Positions 1 to 10,100 of a stretch of 64,000 bases of DNA are shown piece by piece; the stretch's first letter is position 1; every line of letters begins with the position of its first letter. Position numbers and translations under genes: made by a program. The notes beneath the pieces were generated by a model. It searched no databases and was not told the DNA's origin. It was given only the letters and a program-made list of their open reading frames with translations. The stretch is from Tupaia tana (lineage: Eukaryota > Chordata > Mammalia > Scandentia > Tupaiidae): contig JAKSZU010000138.1 in the NCBI GenBank assembly GCA_026018925.1, forward strand, positions 434,001-498,000, given 5' to 3'.

Positions 1-429
1 TGAGAGCCAGAGAGAAATTCTACCTTCACAAGAATAGTAAAAAGGAAAAATTACCAAAAAGAAAATGAGGAGACAGGAGCAGAGAGAGACAGAGACCTCA
101 GAGACACAGGGACAGGGATAGAAGGCCAGATGGGCTCCCTACCACACTAGCTTTGCTTGCTGGAGGCTGAATTATGAGTAGAAAATCTTCATTTCTCCTG
201 TGCCTGAAATATCTAGTTCCCAGTATCCATGTGGATTCTTCTCAGAGAATGGCTCAACTCTCCTGCCTGGGAGAAAGGAGCAGAAGGGCTTATTAACAAA
301 ACAAAAGATGGAGCTGAGAGCCAGAGAGAAATTCTACCTTTAAAAAAATCATAAAAAGGAAAAATTACCAAAAAAAAATGAGGAGACAGGAGCAGAGAGA
401 GACAGAGACCTCAGAGACACAGGGACAGG

Positions 430-1075
430 GATAGAAGGCCAGAGGGGCTCCCTACCACACTAGCTTTGCTTGCTCGAGGCTGAATTATGAGTAGAAAATC
501 TTCATTTCTCCTGTGCCTGAAATATCTAGTTCCCAGTGTCCATGTGGATTCTTCTCAGAGAATGGCTCAACTCTCCTGCCTGGGAGAAAGGAGCAGAAGG
601 GCTTATTAATAAAACAAAAGATGGAGGTGAGAGCCAGAGAGAAATTCTACCTTTAAAAAAATCGTAAAAAGTAAAAATTACCAAAAATATGAGGAGACAG
701 GAGCAGAGAGAGACAGAGACCTCAGAGACACAGGGAAAGGGATAGAAGGCCAGAGGGGCTCCCTACCACAATAGCTTTGCTTGCTGGAGGCTGAATTATG
801 AGTAGAAAATCTTCATTTCTCCTGTGCCTGAAATATCTAGTTCCCAGTATCCATGTGGATCCCTCTCAGAGAATGGCTCAACTCTCCTGCCTGGGAGAAA
901 GGAGCAGAAGGGCTTGTTAACAAAACAAAAGATGGTGCTGAGAGCCAGAGAGAAATTCTACCTTTAAAAAAATCGTAAAAAGGAAAAATTACCAAAAAAA
1001 ATGAGGAGACAGGAGCAGAGAGAGACAGATAACTCAGAGACACAGGGACAGGGATAGAAGGCCAGAGGGGCTCCC
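430..1075 (+). repeat. Block shared with 51,336-51,981 (offset ~50.9 kb)
   Basis: This block shares the family-specific changes TGCTCGAGG, CAGTGTCC, ATTAATAAAAC, AAAAAGTAAAAATT, GGGAAAGGG, GTGGATCCCTCTC, CTTGTTAAC, GATGGTGCTG and AGATAACTCAG with the 51.3-52.0 kb segment, in the same order. The offset is 163 monomers. Before 430 and after 1075 the two regions diverge (for example ACCGCAC here against ACCACAC there). Confidence 0.8.
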
Positions 1076-1109
1076 TACCGCACTAGCTTTGCTTGCTGGA
1101 GGCTGAATT

Positions 1110-1430
1110 ATGAGTAGGAAATCTTCATTTCTCCTGTGCGTGAAATATCTAGTTCCCAGTATCCATGTGGATTCTTCTCAGAGAATGGCTCAACTCTCCT
1201 GCCTGGGAGAAAGGAGCAGAAGGGCTTATTAACAAAACAAAAGATGGAGCTGAGAGCAAGAGACAAATTCTACCTTTAAAAAATCGTAAAAAGGAAAAAT
1301 TACCAAAAAAAAATGAGAAGACAGGAGCAGAGAGAGACAGAGAAGTCAGAGACACAGGGACAGGGATAGAAGGCCAGAGGGGCTCCCTACCACACTAGCT
1401 TTGCTTGCTGGAGGCTGAATTATGAGTAGA
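1110..1430 (+). repeat. Monomer of the GAGCAAGAGAC family
   Basis: The monomer anchored at 1153 carries AGTAGGAAAT just upstream, GAGAGCAAGAGACAAATT, a six-A first tract (TTTAAAAAATCG), AATGAGAAGAC and AGAAGTCAG. The same combination, with GACGTCAG in place of AAGTCAG, is found at 31,130-31,340 and 33,940-34,150. It sits between two blocks related to 50-52 kb and so marks a junction of different monomer families. Confidence 0.7.
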
Positions 1431-2526
1431 AAGTCCTCATTTCTCCTGTGCCTGAAATATCTCGTTCCCAGCATCCATGTGGATTCTTCTCAGAGAATCG
1501 CTCAACTCTCCTGCGTGGGAGAAAGGAGCAGAAGGGCTTATTAACAAAACAAAAGATGGAGCTTAGAGCCAGAGAGAAATTCTACCTTTAAAAAAATCGT
1601 TAAAATGAAAAATTACCAAAAATATGAGGAGACAGGGTCAGAGAGAGACAGAGACCTCATAGACACAGGGAGAGGGATAGAAGGCCAGAGGGGCTCCCTA
1701 CCACACTAGCTTTGATTGCTGGAGGCTGAATTATGAGTAGAAAATTTTCATTTCTCCTGTGCCTGAAATATCTAGTTCCCAGTATCCATGTAGATTCTTC
1801 TCAGAGAATGGCTCAACTCTCCTGCCTGGGAGAAAGGAGCAGAAGGGCTTATTAACAAAACAAAAGATGGTGCTGAGAGCCAGAGAGAAATTCTACCTTT
1901 AAAAAAATCGTAAAAAGGAAAAATTACCAAAAAAATAATGAGGAGACAGGAGCAGAGAGAGCCAGATACCTCAGAGACACAGGGACAGGGATAGAAGGCC
2001 AGAGGGGCTCCCTAACACACTAGCTTTGCTTGATGGAGGCTGAATTATGAGTAGAAAATCTTCATTTCTCCTGTGACTGAAATATCTAGTTCCCAGTATC
2101 CATGTGGATTCTTCTCAGAGAATGGCTCAACTCTCCTGCCTGGGAGAAAGGAGCAGAAGGGCTTATTAACAAAACAAAGATGGAGCTGAGAGCCAGAGAG
2201 AAATTCTACCTTTAAAAAAATCGTAAAATGGAAAAATTACCAAAAAAATATGAGGAGACAGGAACAGAGAGAGACAGAGACCTCAGAGACACAGGGACAG
2301 GGATAAAAGGCCAGAGGGGCTCCCTACCACACTAGCTTTGCTTGCTGGAGGCTGAATTATGAGTAGAAAATCATCATTTCTCCTGTGCCTGAACTATCTA
2401 GTTCCCAGTATCCATGTGGATTCTTCGCAGAGAATGGCTCAACTCTCCTGCCTGGGAGAAAGGAGCAGAAGGGCTTATTAACAAAACAAAAGATGGAGCT
2501 GAGAGCCAGAGAGAAATTCTACCTTT

Positions 2527-2563
2527 AAAAAAATCGTAAAAAGGAAAAATTACCAAAAAAAAA
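2527..2563 (+). other. Phased A-tract module with the monomer's single CpG
   Basis: Four A-tracts lie at 2527-2533, 2538-2542, 2545-2551 (AAAAATT) and 2555-2563, with centres roughly 8-11 bp apart, close to one helical turn. Phased A-tracts are known to curve DNA, a common property of satellites; the curvature here is inferred. The only CpG of the consensus, at 2535-2536, lies between the first two tracts. The module recurs in every monomer. The last tract is the most length-variable part of the repeat (about 5-12 A) and is sometimes interrupted as AAAAATATGAGG or AAAAAGAAAATGAGG, which helps distinguish monomer families. Confidence 0.75.
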
Positions 2564-2606
2564 TGAGGAGACAGGAGCAGAGAGAGACAGAGACCTCAGA
2601 GACACA

Positions 2607-2632
2607 GGGACAGGGATAGAAGGCCAGAGGGG
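2607..2632 (+). other. G-run cluster (possible weak quadruplex motif)
   Basis: Four G-runs (GGG, GGG, GG, GGGG) are separated by 3, 6 and 5 bases in the segment reading GGGACAGGGATAGAAGG followed by CCAGAGGGG. It does not meet the strict four-times-GGG rule but could form a two-tetrad structure. It recurs in most monomers; GGGAAAGGG and GGGACATGG variants weaken or alter it. No function is implied by the sequence alone. Confidence 0.4.
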
Positions 2633-2713
2633 CTCCCTACCACACTAGCTTTGCTTGCTCGAGGCTGAATTATGAGTAGAAAATCTTCATTTCTCCTGTG
2701 CCTGAAATATCTA

Positions 2714-4030
2714 GTTCCCAGTGTCCATGTGGATTCTTCTCAGAGAATGGCTCAACTCTCCTGCCTGGGAGAAAGGAGCAGAAGGGCTTGTTAATAAAAC
2801 AAAAGATGGAACTGAGAGCCAGAGAGAAATTCTACCTTTAAAAAAATCGTAAAAAGGAAAAATTACCAAAAATATGAGGAGACAGGAGCAGAGAGATACA
2901 GAGACCTCAGAGACACAGGGAAAGGGATAGAAGGCCAGAGGTGCTCCCTACCACACTAGCTTTGCTTGCTGGAGGCTGAATTATGAGTAGAAAATCTTCA
3001 TTTCTCCTGTGCCTGAAATATCTAGTTCCCAGTATCCATGTGGATCCTTCTCAGAGAATGGCTCAACTCTCCTGCCTGGGAGAAAGGAGCAGAAGGGCTT
3101 ATTAACAAAACAAAAGATGGTGCTGAGAGCCAGAGAGAAATTCTACCTTTAAAAAAATCGTAAAAAGGAAAAATTACCAAAAAAAAAATGAGGAGACAGG
3201 AGCAGAGAGAGACAGATACCTCAGAGACACAGGGACAGGGATAGAAGGCCAGAGGGGCTCCCTACCACACTAGCTTGCTTGCTGGAGGCTGAATTATGAG
3301 TAGAAAATCTTCATTTCTCCTGTGCCTGAAATATCTAGTTCCGAGTATCCATGTGGATTCTTCTCAGAGAATGGCTCAACTCTCCTGCCTGGGAGAAAGG
3401 AGCAGAAGGTCTTATTAACAAAAGAAAAGATGGAGCTGAGAGCCAGAGAGTAATTCTACCTTTAAAAAAAATCGTAAAATGGAAAAATTACCAAAAAAAT
3501 GAGGAGACAGGAGCAGAGAGTGACAGAGACCTCAGAGACACAGGGACAGGGATAGAAGGCCAGAGGGGCTCCCTACCGCACTAGCTTCGCTTGCTGGAGG
3601 CTGAATTATGAGTAGAAAATCTTCATTTCTCCTGTGCCTGAAATATCTAGTTACCAGTATCCATGTGGATTCTTCTCAGAGAATGGCTCAACTCTCCTGC
3701 CTGGGAGAAAGGAGCAGAAGGGCTTATTAACAAAACAAAAGATGGAGCTGAGAGCCAGAGAGAAATTCTACCTTTAAAAAAATCGTAAAAAGGAAAAAAT
3801 ACCAAAAAAAAAAATGAGGAGACAGTAGCAGAGAAAGACACAGAACTCAGAGACACAGGGACAGGGATAGAAGGCCAGAGGGGCTCCCTACCACACTAGC
3901 TTTGCTTGCTGGAGGCTGAATTATGAGTAGGAAATCTTCATTTCTCCTGTGCCTGAAATATCTAGTTCCCAGTATCCATGTGGATTCTTCTCAGAGAATG
4001 GCTCAACTCTCCTGCCTGGGAGAAAGGAGG
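2714..4030 (+). repeat. Block shared with ~55,491-56,807 (offset 52,777)
   Basis: Shared diagnostic features in order are CAGTGTCC, CTTGTTAATAAAAC, GATGGAACTG, AGAGATACAG, GGGAAAGGG, GATGGTGCTG, AGATACCTCAG, TAGCTTGCTTGCTGG (one T missing), TCCGAGTATCC, AGAGTGACAG, ACCGCACTAGCTTCGC, AAAAAATACC and GGAGGAGAAGTGC. The same block occurs again at 60,490-61,805. In this copy GGTCTT and AAAAGAAAAGATGG near 3,410-3,430 are private changes. Confidence 0.85.
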
Positions 4031-7000
4031 AGAAGTGCTTATTAACAAAACAAAAGATGGAGCTGAGAGCAAGAGAGAAATTCTACCTTTAAAAAATCGT
4101 AAAAAGGAAAAATTACCCCCAAAAAATGAGAAGATAGGAGCAGAGAGAGACAGAGACCTCAGAGACACAGGGACAGGGATAGAAGGCCAGAGGGGCTCCC
4201 TACCACACTAGCTTTGCTTGCTGGAGGCTGAATTATGAGTAGAAAATCTTCATTTCTCCTGTGCCTGAAATATCTAGTTCCCAGTATCCATGTGGATACT
4301 TCTCAGAGAATAGCTCAACTCTCCTGCCTGGGAGAAAGGAGCAGAAGGGCTTATTAACAAAACAAAAGATGGAGCTGAGAGCCAGAGAGAAATTCTACCT
4401 TTAAAAAAATCGTAAAAAGGAAAAATTACCAAAAAAAAATGAGGAGACTGGAGCAGAGATAGACAGAGACCTCAGAGACACAGGGATAGGGAAAGAAGGC
4501 CAGAGGGGCTCCCTACCACACTAGCTTTGCTTGCTGGAGGCGGAATTATGAGTAGAAAATCTTCATTTCTCCTGTGCCTGAAATATCTAGTTCCCAGTAT
4601 CCATGTGGATTCTTCTCAGAGAATGGCTCAACTCTCCTGCCTGGGAGAAAGGAGCAGAAGGGCTTATTAACAAAACAAAAGATGGAGCTGAGAGCCAGAG
4701 AGAAATTCTACCTTTAAAAAAATCGCAAAAAGGAAAAATTACCAAAAAATTGAGGAGACAGGAGCAGATAGAGACAGAGACCTCAGAGACACAGAGACAG
4801 GGATAGAAGGCCAGAGGGGCTCCCTACCACACTAGCTTTGCTTGCTGGAGGCTGAATTATGAGTAGAAAATCTTCATTTCTCCTGTGCCTGAAATATCTA
4901 GTTCCCAGTGTCCATGTGGATCCTTCTCAGAGAATGGCTCAACTCTCCTGCCTGGGAGAAAGGAGCAAGAGGGCTTATTAACAAAACAAAAGATGGAGCT
5001 GAGAGTCAGAGAGAAATTCTACCTTTAAAATAATTGTAAAAAGGAAAAATTACCAAAAAAATTGAGGAGACAGGAGCAGAGAGAGACAGAGACCTAAGAG
5101 ACACAGAGACAGGGATAGAAGGCCAGAGGGGCTCCCTACCACACTAGCTTTGCTTGCTGGAGGCTGAATTATGAGTAGAAAATCTTCATTTCTCCGGTGC
5201 CTGAAATATCTTGTTCCCAGTATCCATGTGGATTCTTCTCAGAGAATGGCTCAACTCTCCTGCCTGGGAGAAAAGAGCAGAAAGGCTTATTAACAAAACA
5301 AAAGATGGAGCTGAGAGCCAGAGAGAAATTCTACCTTTAAAAAAATCGTAAAATGGAAAAATTACCAAAAAGAAATGAGGAGACAGGAACAGAGAGAGAC
5401 AGAGACCTCAGAAACACAGGGACAGGGATAGAAGGCCAGAGGGACTCCCTACACTAGCGTTACTTGCTAGAGGCTGAATTATGAGTCGAAAATATTCATT
5501 TCTCCTGTGCCTGAAATATCTATTTTCCAGTATCCATGTGGATCCTTCTCAGAGAATGGCTCAACTCTCCTGCCTGGGAGAAAGAAGGAGAAGGGCTTAT
5601 TAACAAAACAAAAATGGAGCTGAGAGCCAGAGAGAAATTCTACCTTTAAAAAAATCGTAAAAAGGAAAAATTACCAAAAAAATGAGGAGACAGGAGCAGA
5701 GATAGACAGAGACCTCAGAGACACAGGGAAAGGGATAAAAGGCCAGAGGGGCTCCCTACCACACTAGCTTTGCTTGCAGGAGGATGAATTATGAGTAGAA
5801 AATCTTCATTTCTCCTGTGCCTGAAATATCTAGTTCCCAGTATCCGTGTGGATTCTTCTCAGAGAATGGCTCAACTCACCTGCCTGGGAGAAAGGAGCAG
5901 AAGGGCTTATTAACAAAACAAAAGATGGAGCTGAGAGCCAGAGAGAAATTCTACCTTTAAAAAATTCGTAAAAAGGAAAAATTACCAAAAAAAAATGAGG
6001 AGACAGGAGCAGAGAAAGACAGAGACCTAAGAGACACAGGGACAGGGATTGAAGGCGAGAGGGGCTCCCTACCATACTAGCTTTGCTTGCTGGAGGCTGA
6101 ATTATGAGATGAAAATCTTCATTTCTCCTGTGCCTTAAATATCTAGTTCCCAGTATCCATGTGGATTCTTCTCAGAGAATGGCTCAACTCTCCTGCCTGG
6201 GAGAAAGGAGCAGAAGGGCTTATTAACAAAACAAAAGATGGAGCTGAGAGCCAGAGAGAAATTCTACCTTTAAAAAAATCGTAAAAAGGAAAAATTACCA
6301 AAAAAATTAGGAGAGAGGATCAGAGAGAGACAGAGACCTCAGAGACACAGGGGCAGGGATAGAAGGCCAGAGGGGCTCCCTACCACACTAGCTTTCCTTG
6401 CTGGAGGCTGAATTATGAGTAGAAAATCTTCATTTCTCCTGTGCCTGAAATATCTAGTTCCCAGTATCCATGTGGATCCTTCTCAGAGAATGCTTCAACT
6501 CTCCTGCCTGGGAGAAAGGAGCAGAAGGGCTTATTAACAAAACAAAAGATAGAGCTGAGAGCCAGAGAGAAATTCTACCTTGAAAAAAATCGTAAAAAGG
6601 AAAAATTACCAAAAAAAAATGAGGAGACAGGAGCAGAGAGAGACAGAGACCTCAGAGACACAGGGACAGGGATAGAAGGCCAGAGGGGCTCCCTACCACA
6701 CTAGCTTTGCTTGCTGAAGGCTGAATTATGAGTAGAAAATCTTCATTTCTCCTGTGCCTGAAATATCTAGTTCCCAGTATCCATGTGGATTCTTCTCAGA
6801 GAATGGCTCAACTCCCTCCTGGGAGAAAGGAGCAGAAGTGCTTATTAACAAAACAAAAGATGGAGCTGAGAGCCAGAGAGAAATTCTACCTTTAAAAAAT
6901 TCGTAAAAAGGAAAAATTACCAAAAAAAAAAAATGAGGAGACAGGAGCAGAGAGAGACAGAGACCTAAGAGACACAGGAACTGGGATAGAAGGCGAGAGG

Positions 7001-7140
7001 GGCTCCCTACCACAAGAGCTTTGCTTGATGGAGGCTGAATTATGAGTAGAAAATCTTCATTTCTCCTGTGCCTGAAATATCCAGTTCCCAGTATCCATGT
7101 GGATTCTTCTCAGAGAATGGCTCAACTCTCCTGCCTGGGA
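4030..7140 (+). repeat. Divergent, singleton-rich stretch (~10 monomers)
   Basis: These monomers carry many private changes and mostly have no near-identical partner in the window. Examples are TCTTGTTCCC with CTCCCTACACTAGCGTTAC (a 3-bp loss near 5,450), TATTTTCCAG (5,523), TCCGTGTGG and CAACTCACC (5,840-5,880), GAGATGAAAAT (6,107), a three-base loss giving CAACTCCCTCCTGGG (about 6,810), and ACAAGAGC (7,013). A few are related to others: the 4,278 monomer (GAGACTGG, GAGGCGG) resembles those at 35,515 and 48,000; the 4,903 monomer (AAAATAATTG, AAAATTGAGG, CACAGAGAC) resembles that at 43,005. Less homogenisation suggests an older or more isolated segment. Confidence 0.7.
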
Positions 7141-7144
7141 GGAA

Positions 7145-10100
7145 GGAGCAGAAGGGCTTATTAACAAAACAAAAGATGGAGCTGAGAGCCAGAGAGAAAT
7201 TCTACCTTTAAAAAAATCGTAAAAAGAAAAATTACCAAAAAAAATGAGGAGACAGGAGCAGAGAGAGACAGAGACCTCAGAGACACAGGGACAGGTATTG
7301 AAGGCCAGAGGGGCTCCCTACCATACTAGCTTTGCTTTCTGGAGGCTGAATTATGAGTAGAAAATCTTCATTTCTCCTGTGCCTTAAATATCTAGTTCCC
7401 AGTATCCATGTTGATTCTTCTCAGAGAATGGCTCAACTCTCCTGCCTGGGAGCAAGGAGCAGAAGGGCTTATTAACAAAACAAAAGATGGAGCTGAGAGA
7501 CAGAGAGAAATTCTACCTTTAAAAAAATCGTAAAAAGTAAAAATTACCAAAAAAATGAGGAGACAGGAGCAGAGAGAGACAGAGACCTCAGAGACACAGG
7601 GGCAGGGATAGAAGGCCAGAGGGGCTCCCTACCACACTAGCTTTGCTTGATGGAGGCTGAATTATGAGTAGAAAATCTTCATTTCTCCTGTGCCTGAAAT
7701 ATCAATTTCCCAGTATCCATGTCGATCCTTCTCAGAGAATGGTTCAACTCTCCTGCCTGGGAGAAAGGAGCAGAAGGGCTTATTAACAAAACAAAAGATA
7801 GAGCTGAGAGCCAGAGAGAAATTCTACCTTGAAAAAAATCGTAAAAAGGAAAAATTACCAAAAAAAATGAGGAGACAGGAGCAGAGAGAGACAGAGACCT
7901 CAGAGACACAGGGACAGGGATAGAAGGCCTGAGGGGCTCCGTACCACACTAGCTTTGCTTGCTGGAGGCTGAATTATGAGTAGAAAATCTTCATTTCTCC
8001 TGTGCCTGAAATATCTAGTTCCCAGTATCCATGTGGATACTTCTCAGAGAATGGCTCAACTCTCCTGCCTGGGAGAAAGGAGCAGAAGTGCTTATTAACA
8101 ATACAAAAGATGGAGCTGAGAGCCAGAGTGAAATTCTACCTTTAAAAAAATCGTAAAAATGAAAAATTACCAAAAAAAATGAGGAGACAGGAGCAGAGAG
8201 AGACAGAGAAATCTGAGACACAGGGACAGGGATAGAAGGCAAGAGGGGCTCCCTACCACACTAGCTTTGCTTGCTGGAGGCTGAATTATGAGTAGAAAAT
8301 CAACATTTCTCCTGTGCCTGAAATATGTAGTTCCCAGTATCCATGTGGATACTTCCAGAGAATGGCTCAACTCTCCTGCCTGGGAGAAAGGAGCAGAAGG
8401 GCTTATTAACAAAACAAAAGATGGAGCTGAGAGCCAGAGAGAAATTCTACCTTTAAAAAAATCGTAAAAAGGAAAAATTACCAAAAAAAATGAGGAGATA
8501 GGAACAGAGAGAGACAGAGACCTCTGACACACAGGGACAGTGAGAGAAGGCCAGAGGGGCTCCCTACCACACTAGCTTTGCTTGCTGGAGGCTGAATTAT
8601 GAGTAGGAAATCTTCATTTCTCCTGTGCCTGAAATATCTAGTTCCCAGTATCCATGTGGATTCTTCTCAGAGAATGGCTCAACTCTCCTGCCTGGGAGAA
8701 AGGAGCAGAAGTGCTTATTAACAAAACAAAAGATGGAGCTGAGAGCAAGAGAGAAATTCTACCTTTAAAAAATCGTAAAAAGGAAAAATTACCCAAAAAA
8801 ATGAGAAGGTAGGAGCAGAGAGAGACAGAGACCTCAGAGACACAGGGACAGGGATAGAAGGCCAGAGGGGCTCCCTACCACACAAGCTTTGCTTGCTGGA
8901 GGCTGAATTAAGTGTAGAAAATCTTCATTACTCCTGTGCCTGAAATATCTAGTTCCAGTATCCATGTGGATCCTTCTCAGAGAATGGCTCAACTCTCCTG
9001 CCTGGGAGACAGGAGCAGAAGGGCGTATTAACAAAACAAAAGATGGAGCTGAGAGCCAGAGAGTAATTCTACCTTTAAAAAAATCGTAAAAAGGAAAAAT
9101 TACCAAAAAAAAATGAGGAGACAGGAGCAGAGAGAGAAAGAGAATTCAGAGACACAGGGACAGGGATAGAAGGCCAGAGGGGCTCCCTACCGCACTAGCT
9201 TTGCTTGTTGGAGGCTGAATTATGAGTAGAAAATCTTCATTTCTCCTGTGCCTGAAATATCTATTTCCCAGTATCGATGTGGATTCTTCTCAGAGAATGG
9301 TTCAACTCTCCTGCCTGGGAGAGAGGAGCAGAAGGGCTTATTAACAAAACAAAAGATGGAGTTGAAAGCCAGAGAGAAATTCTACCTTTAAAAAAATCGA
9401 TAAAAGGAAAAATTACCAAAAAAAAAATGAGGAGACGGGAGCAGAGAGAGACAGAGACCTCAGAGACACAGGGACAGGGATAGAAGGCCAGAGGGGCTCC
9501 CTACCACACTAGCTTTGCTTGCTGGAGGCTGAATTATGAGTAGAAAGTCCTCATTTCTCCTGTGCCTGAAATATCTCGTTCCCAGCATCCATGTGGATTC
9601 TTCTCAGAGAATCGCTCAACACTCCTGCCTGGGAGAAAGGAGCAGAAGGGCTTATTAACAAAACAAAAGATGGAGCTTAGAGCCAGAGAGAAATTCTACC
9701 TTTAAAAAAATCGTTAAAATGAAAAATTACCAAAAATATGAGGAGACAGGGTCAGAGAGAGACAGAGACCTCATAGACACAGGGACAGGGATAGAAGGCC
9801 AGAGGGGCTCCCTACCACACTAGCTTTGATTGCTGGAGGCTGAATTATGAGTAGAAAATTTTCATTTCTCCTGTGCCTGAAATATCTAGTTCCCAGTATC
9901 CATGTAGATTCTTCTCAGAGAATGGCTCAACTCTCCTGCCTGGGAGAAAGGAGCAGAAGGGCTTATTAACAAAACAAAAGATGGAGCTGAGAGCCAGAGA
10001 GAAAATCTACGTTTAAAAAAATCGTAAAAAGGAAAAATTACCAAAAAAAAAATGAGGAGACAGGAGCAGAAAGAGACAGAGAACTCAGAGACACAGGGAC

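Larger units (their letters stand above)
2455..2641 (+). repeat. Decayed internal duplication within the monomer
   Basis: Two segments of the monomer resemble each other at a shift of 112-118 bp. 2455-2471 and 2567-2583 match at 14 of 17 positions (GGAGAAAGGAGCAGAAG against GGAGACAGGAGCAGAGA). Further on, GAGCCAGAGAG ending in CTACC (about 2503-2523) resembles AGGCCAGAGGGG ending in CTACC (about 2621-2641). The shift differs by 6 bp between the two pairs, so one indel is needed. This suggests the monomer grew by an old partial duplication. The purine-rich composition means chance similarity cannot be excluded. Confidence 0.4.
1430..2714 (+). repeat. Four-monomer block shared with ~50,150-51,435
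   Basis: Shared diagnostic features in the same order are CGTTCCCAGCATCC with AGAATCGCTCAAC, GAGCTTAGAGCC, CGTTAAAATGAAAAATT, CAGGGTCAG, CCTCATAGAC, TTGATTGCTGG, TGTAGATTC, GATGGTGCTG, CCAGATACC, CCTAACACAC, ACAAAGATGG, GGATAAAAGG, AATCATCATTT and TTCTTCGCAG. The offset is 48,718-48,721 bp (156 monomers). A third version of the last two monomers is at about 47,090-47,700, and a further full version is at 62,960-64,000. Confidence 0.85.
2402..2714 (+). repeat. Representative near-consensus monomer (313 bp)
   Basis: This copy is close to the majority sequence; the visible departures are TTCTTCGCAG instead of TTCTTCTCAG, and TGCTCGAGG instead of TGCTGGAGG near its end. In order it holds the start landmark, a purine-rich segment (about 2454-2471), GGCTTATTAACAAAACAAAA, the GAGAGCCAGAGAG segment, the A-tract module (2527-2563), a second purine-rich segment (2565-2596), the G-run cluster (2607-2632), CTCCCTACCACACTAGC, and the tail GAATTATGAGTAGAAAATC. 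Hand-counted GC of the consensus is about 137 of 313. The phase is arbitrary, since no boundary is special in a tandem array. Confidence 0.9.

Noticed and set aside
837-1043. Recurrent ~68-residue hydrophobic minus-strand open frames, one in many monomers
   Set aside because: They share the satellite period, are broken by A-tract length changes and single-base indels in many copies, and have no supporting promoter, splice or codon-bias signal.
1165-1398. Recurrent 60-88-residue plus-strand open frames
   Set aside because: Same repeat shadow in other frames. They depend on the exact number of A in the tracts and overlap the minus-strand frames, and no protein family is recognisable.
2395-2425. 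Hairpins (TCTCAGAGA, TCTCC...GGAGA, CCTTT...AAAGG) as terminators or structured RNA genes
   Set aside because: Stems are only 4-5 bp and occur in every monomer; no RNA gene signature such as tRNA boxes accompanies them.
5430-5530. Possible insertion or foreign sequence at the most divergent monomer
   Set aside because: The divergence is substitutions plus a 3-bp loss (CTCCCTACACTAGCGTTAC); it still aligns end to end with the monomer.
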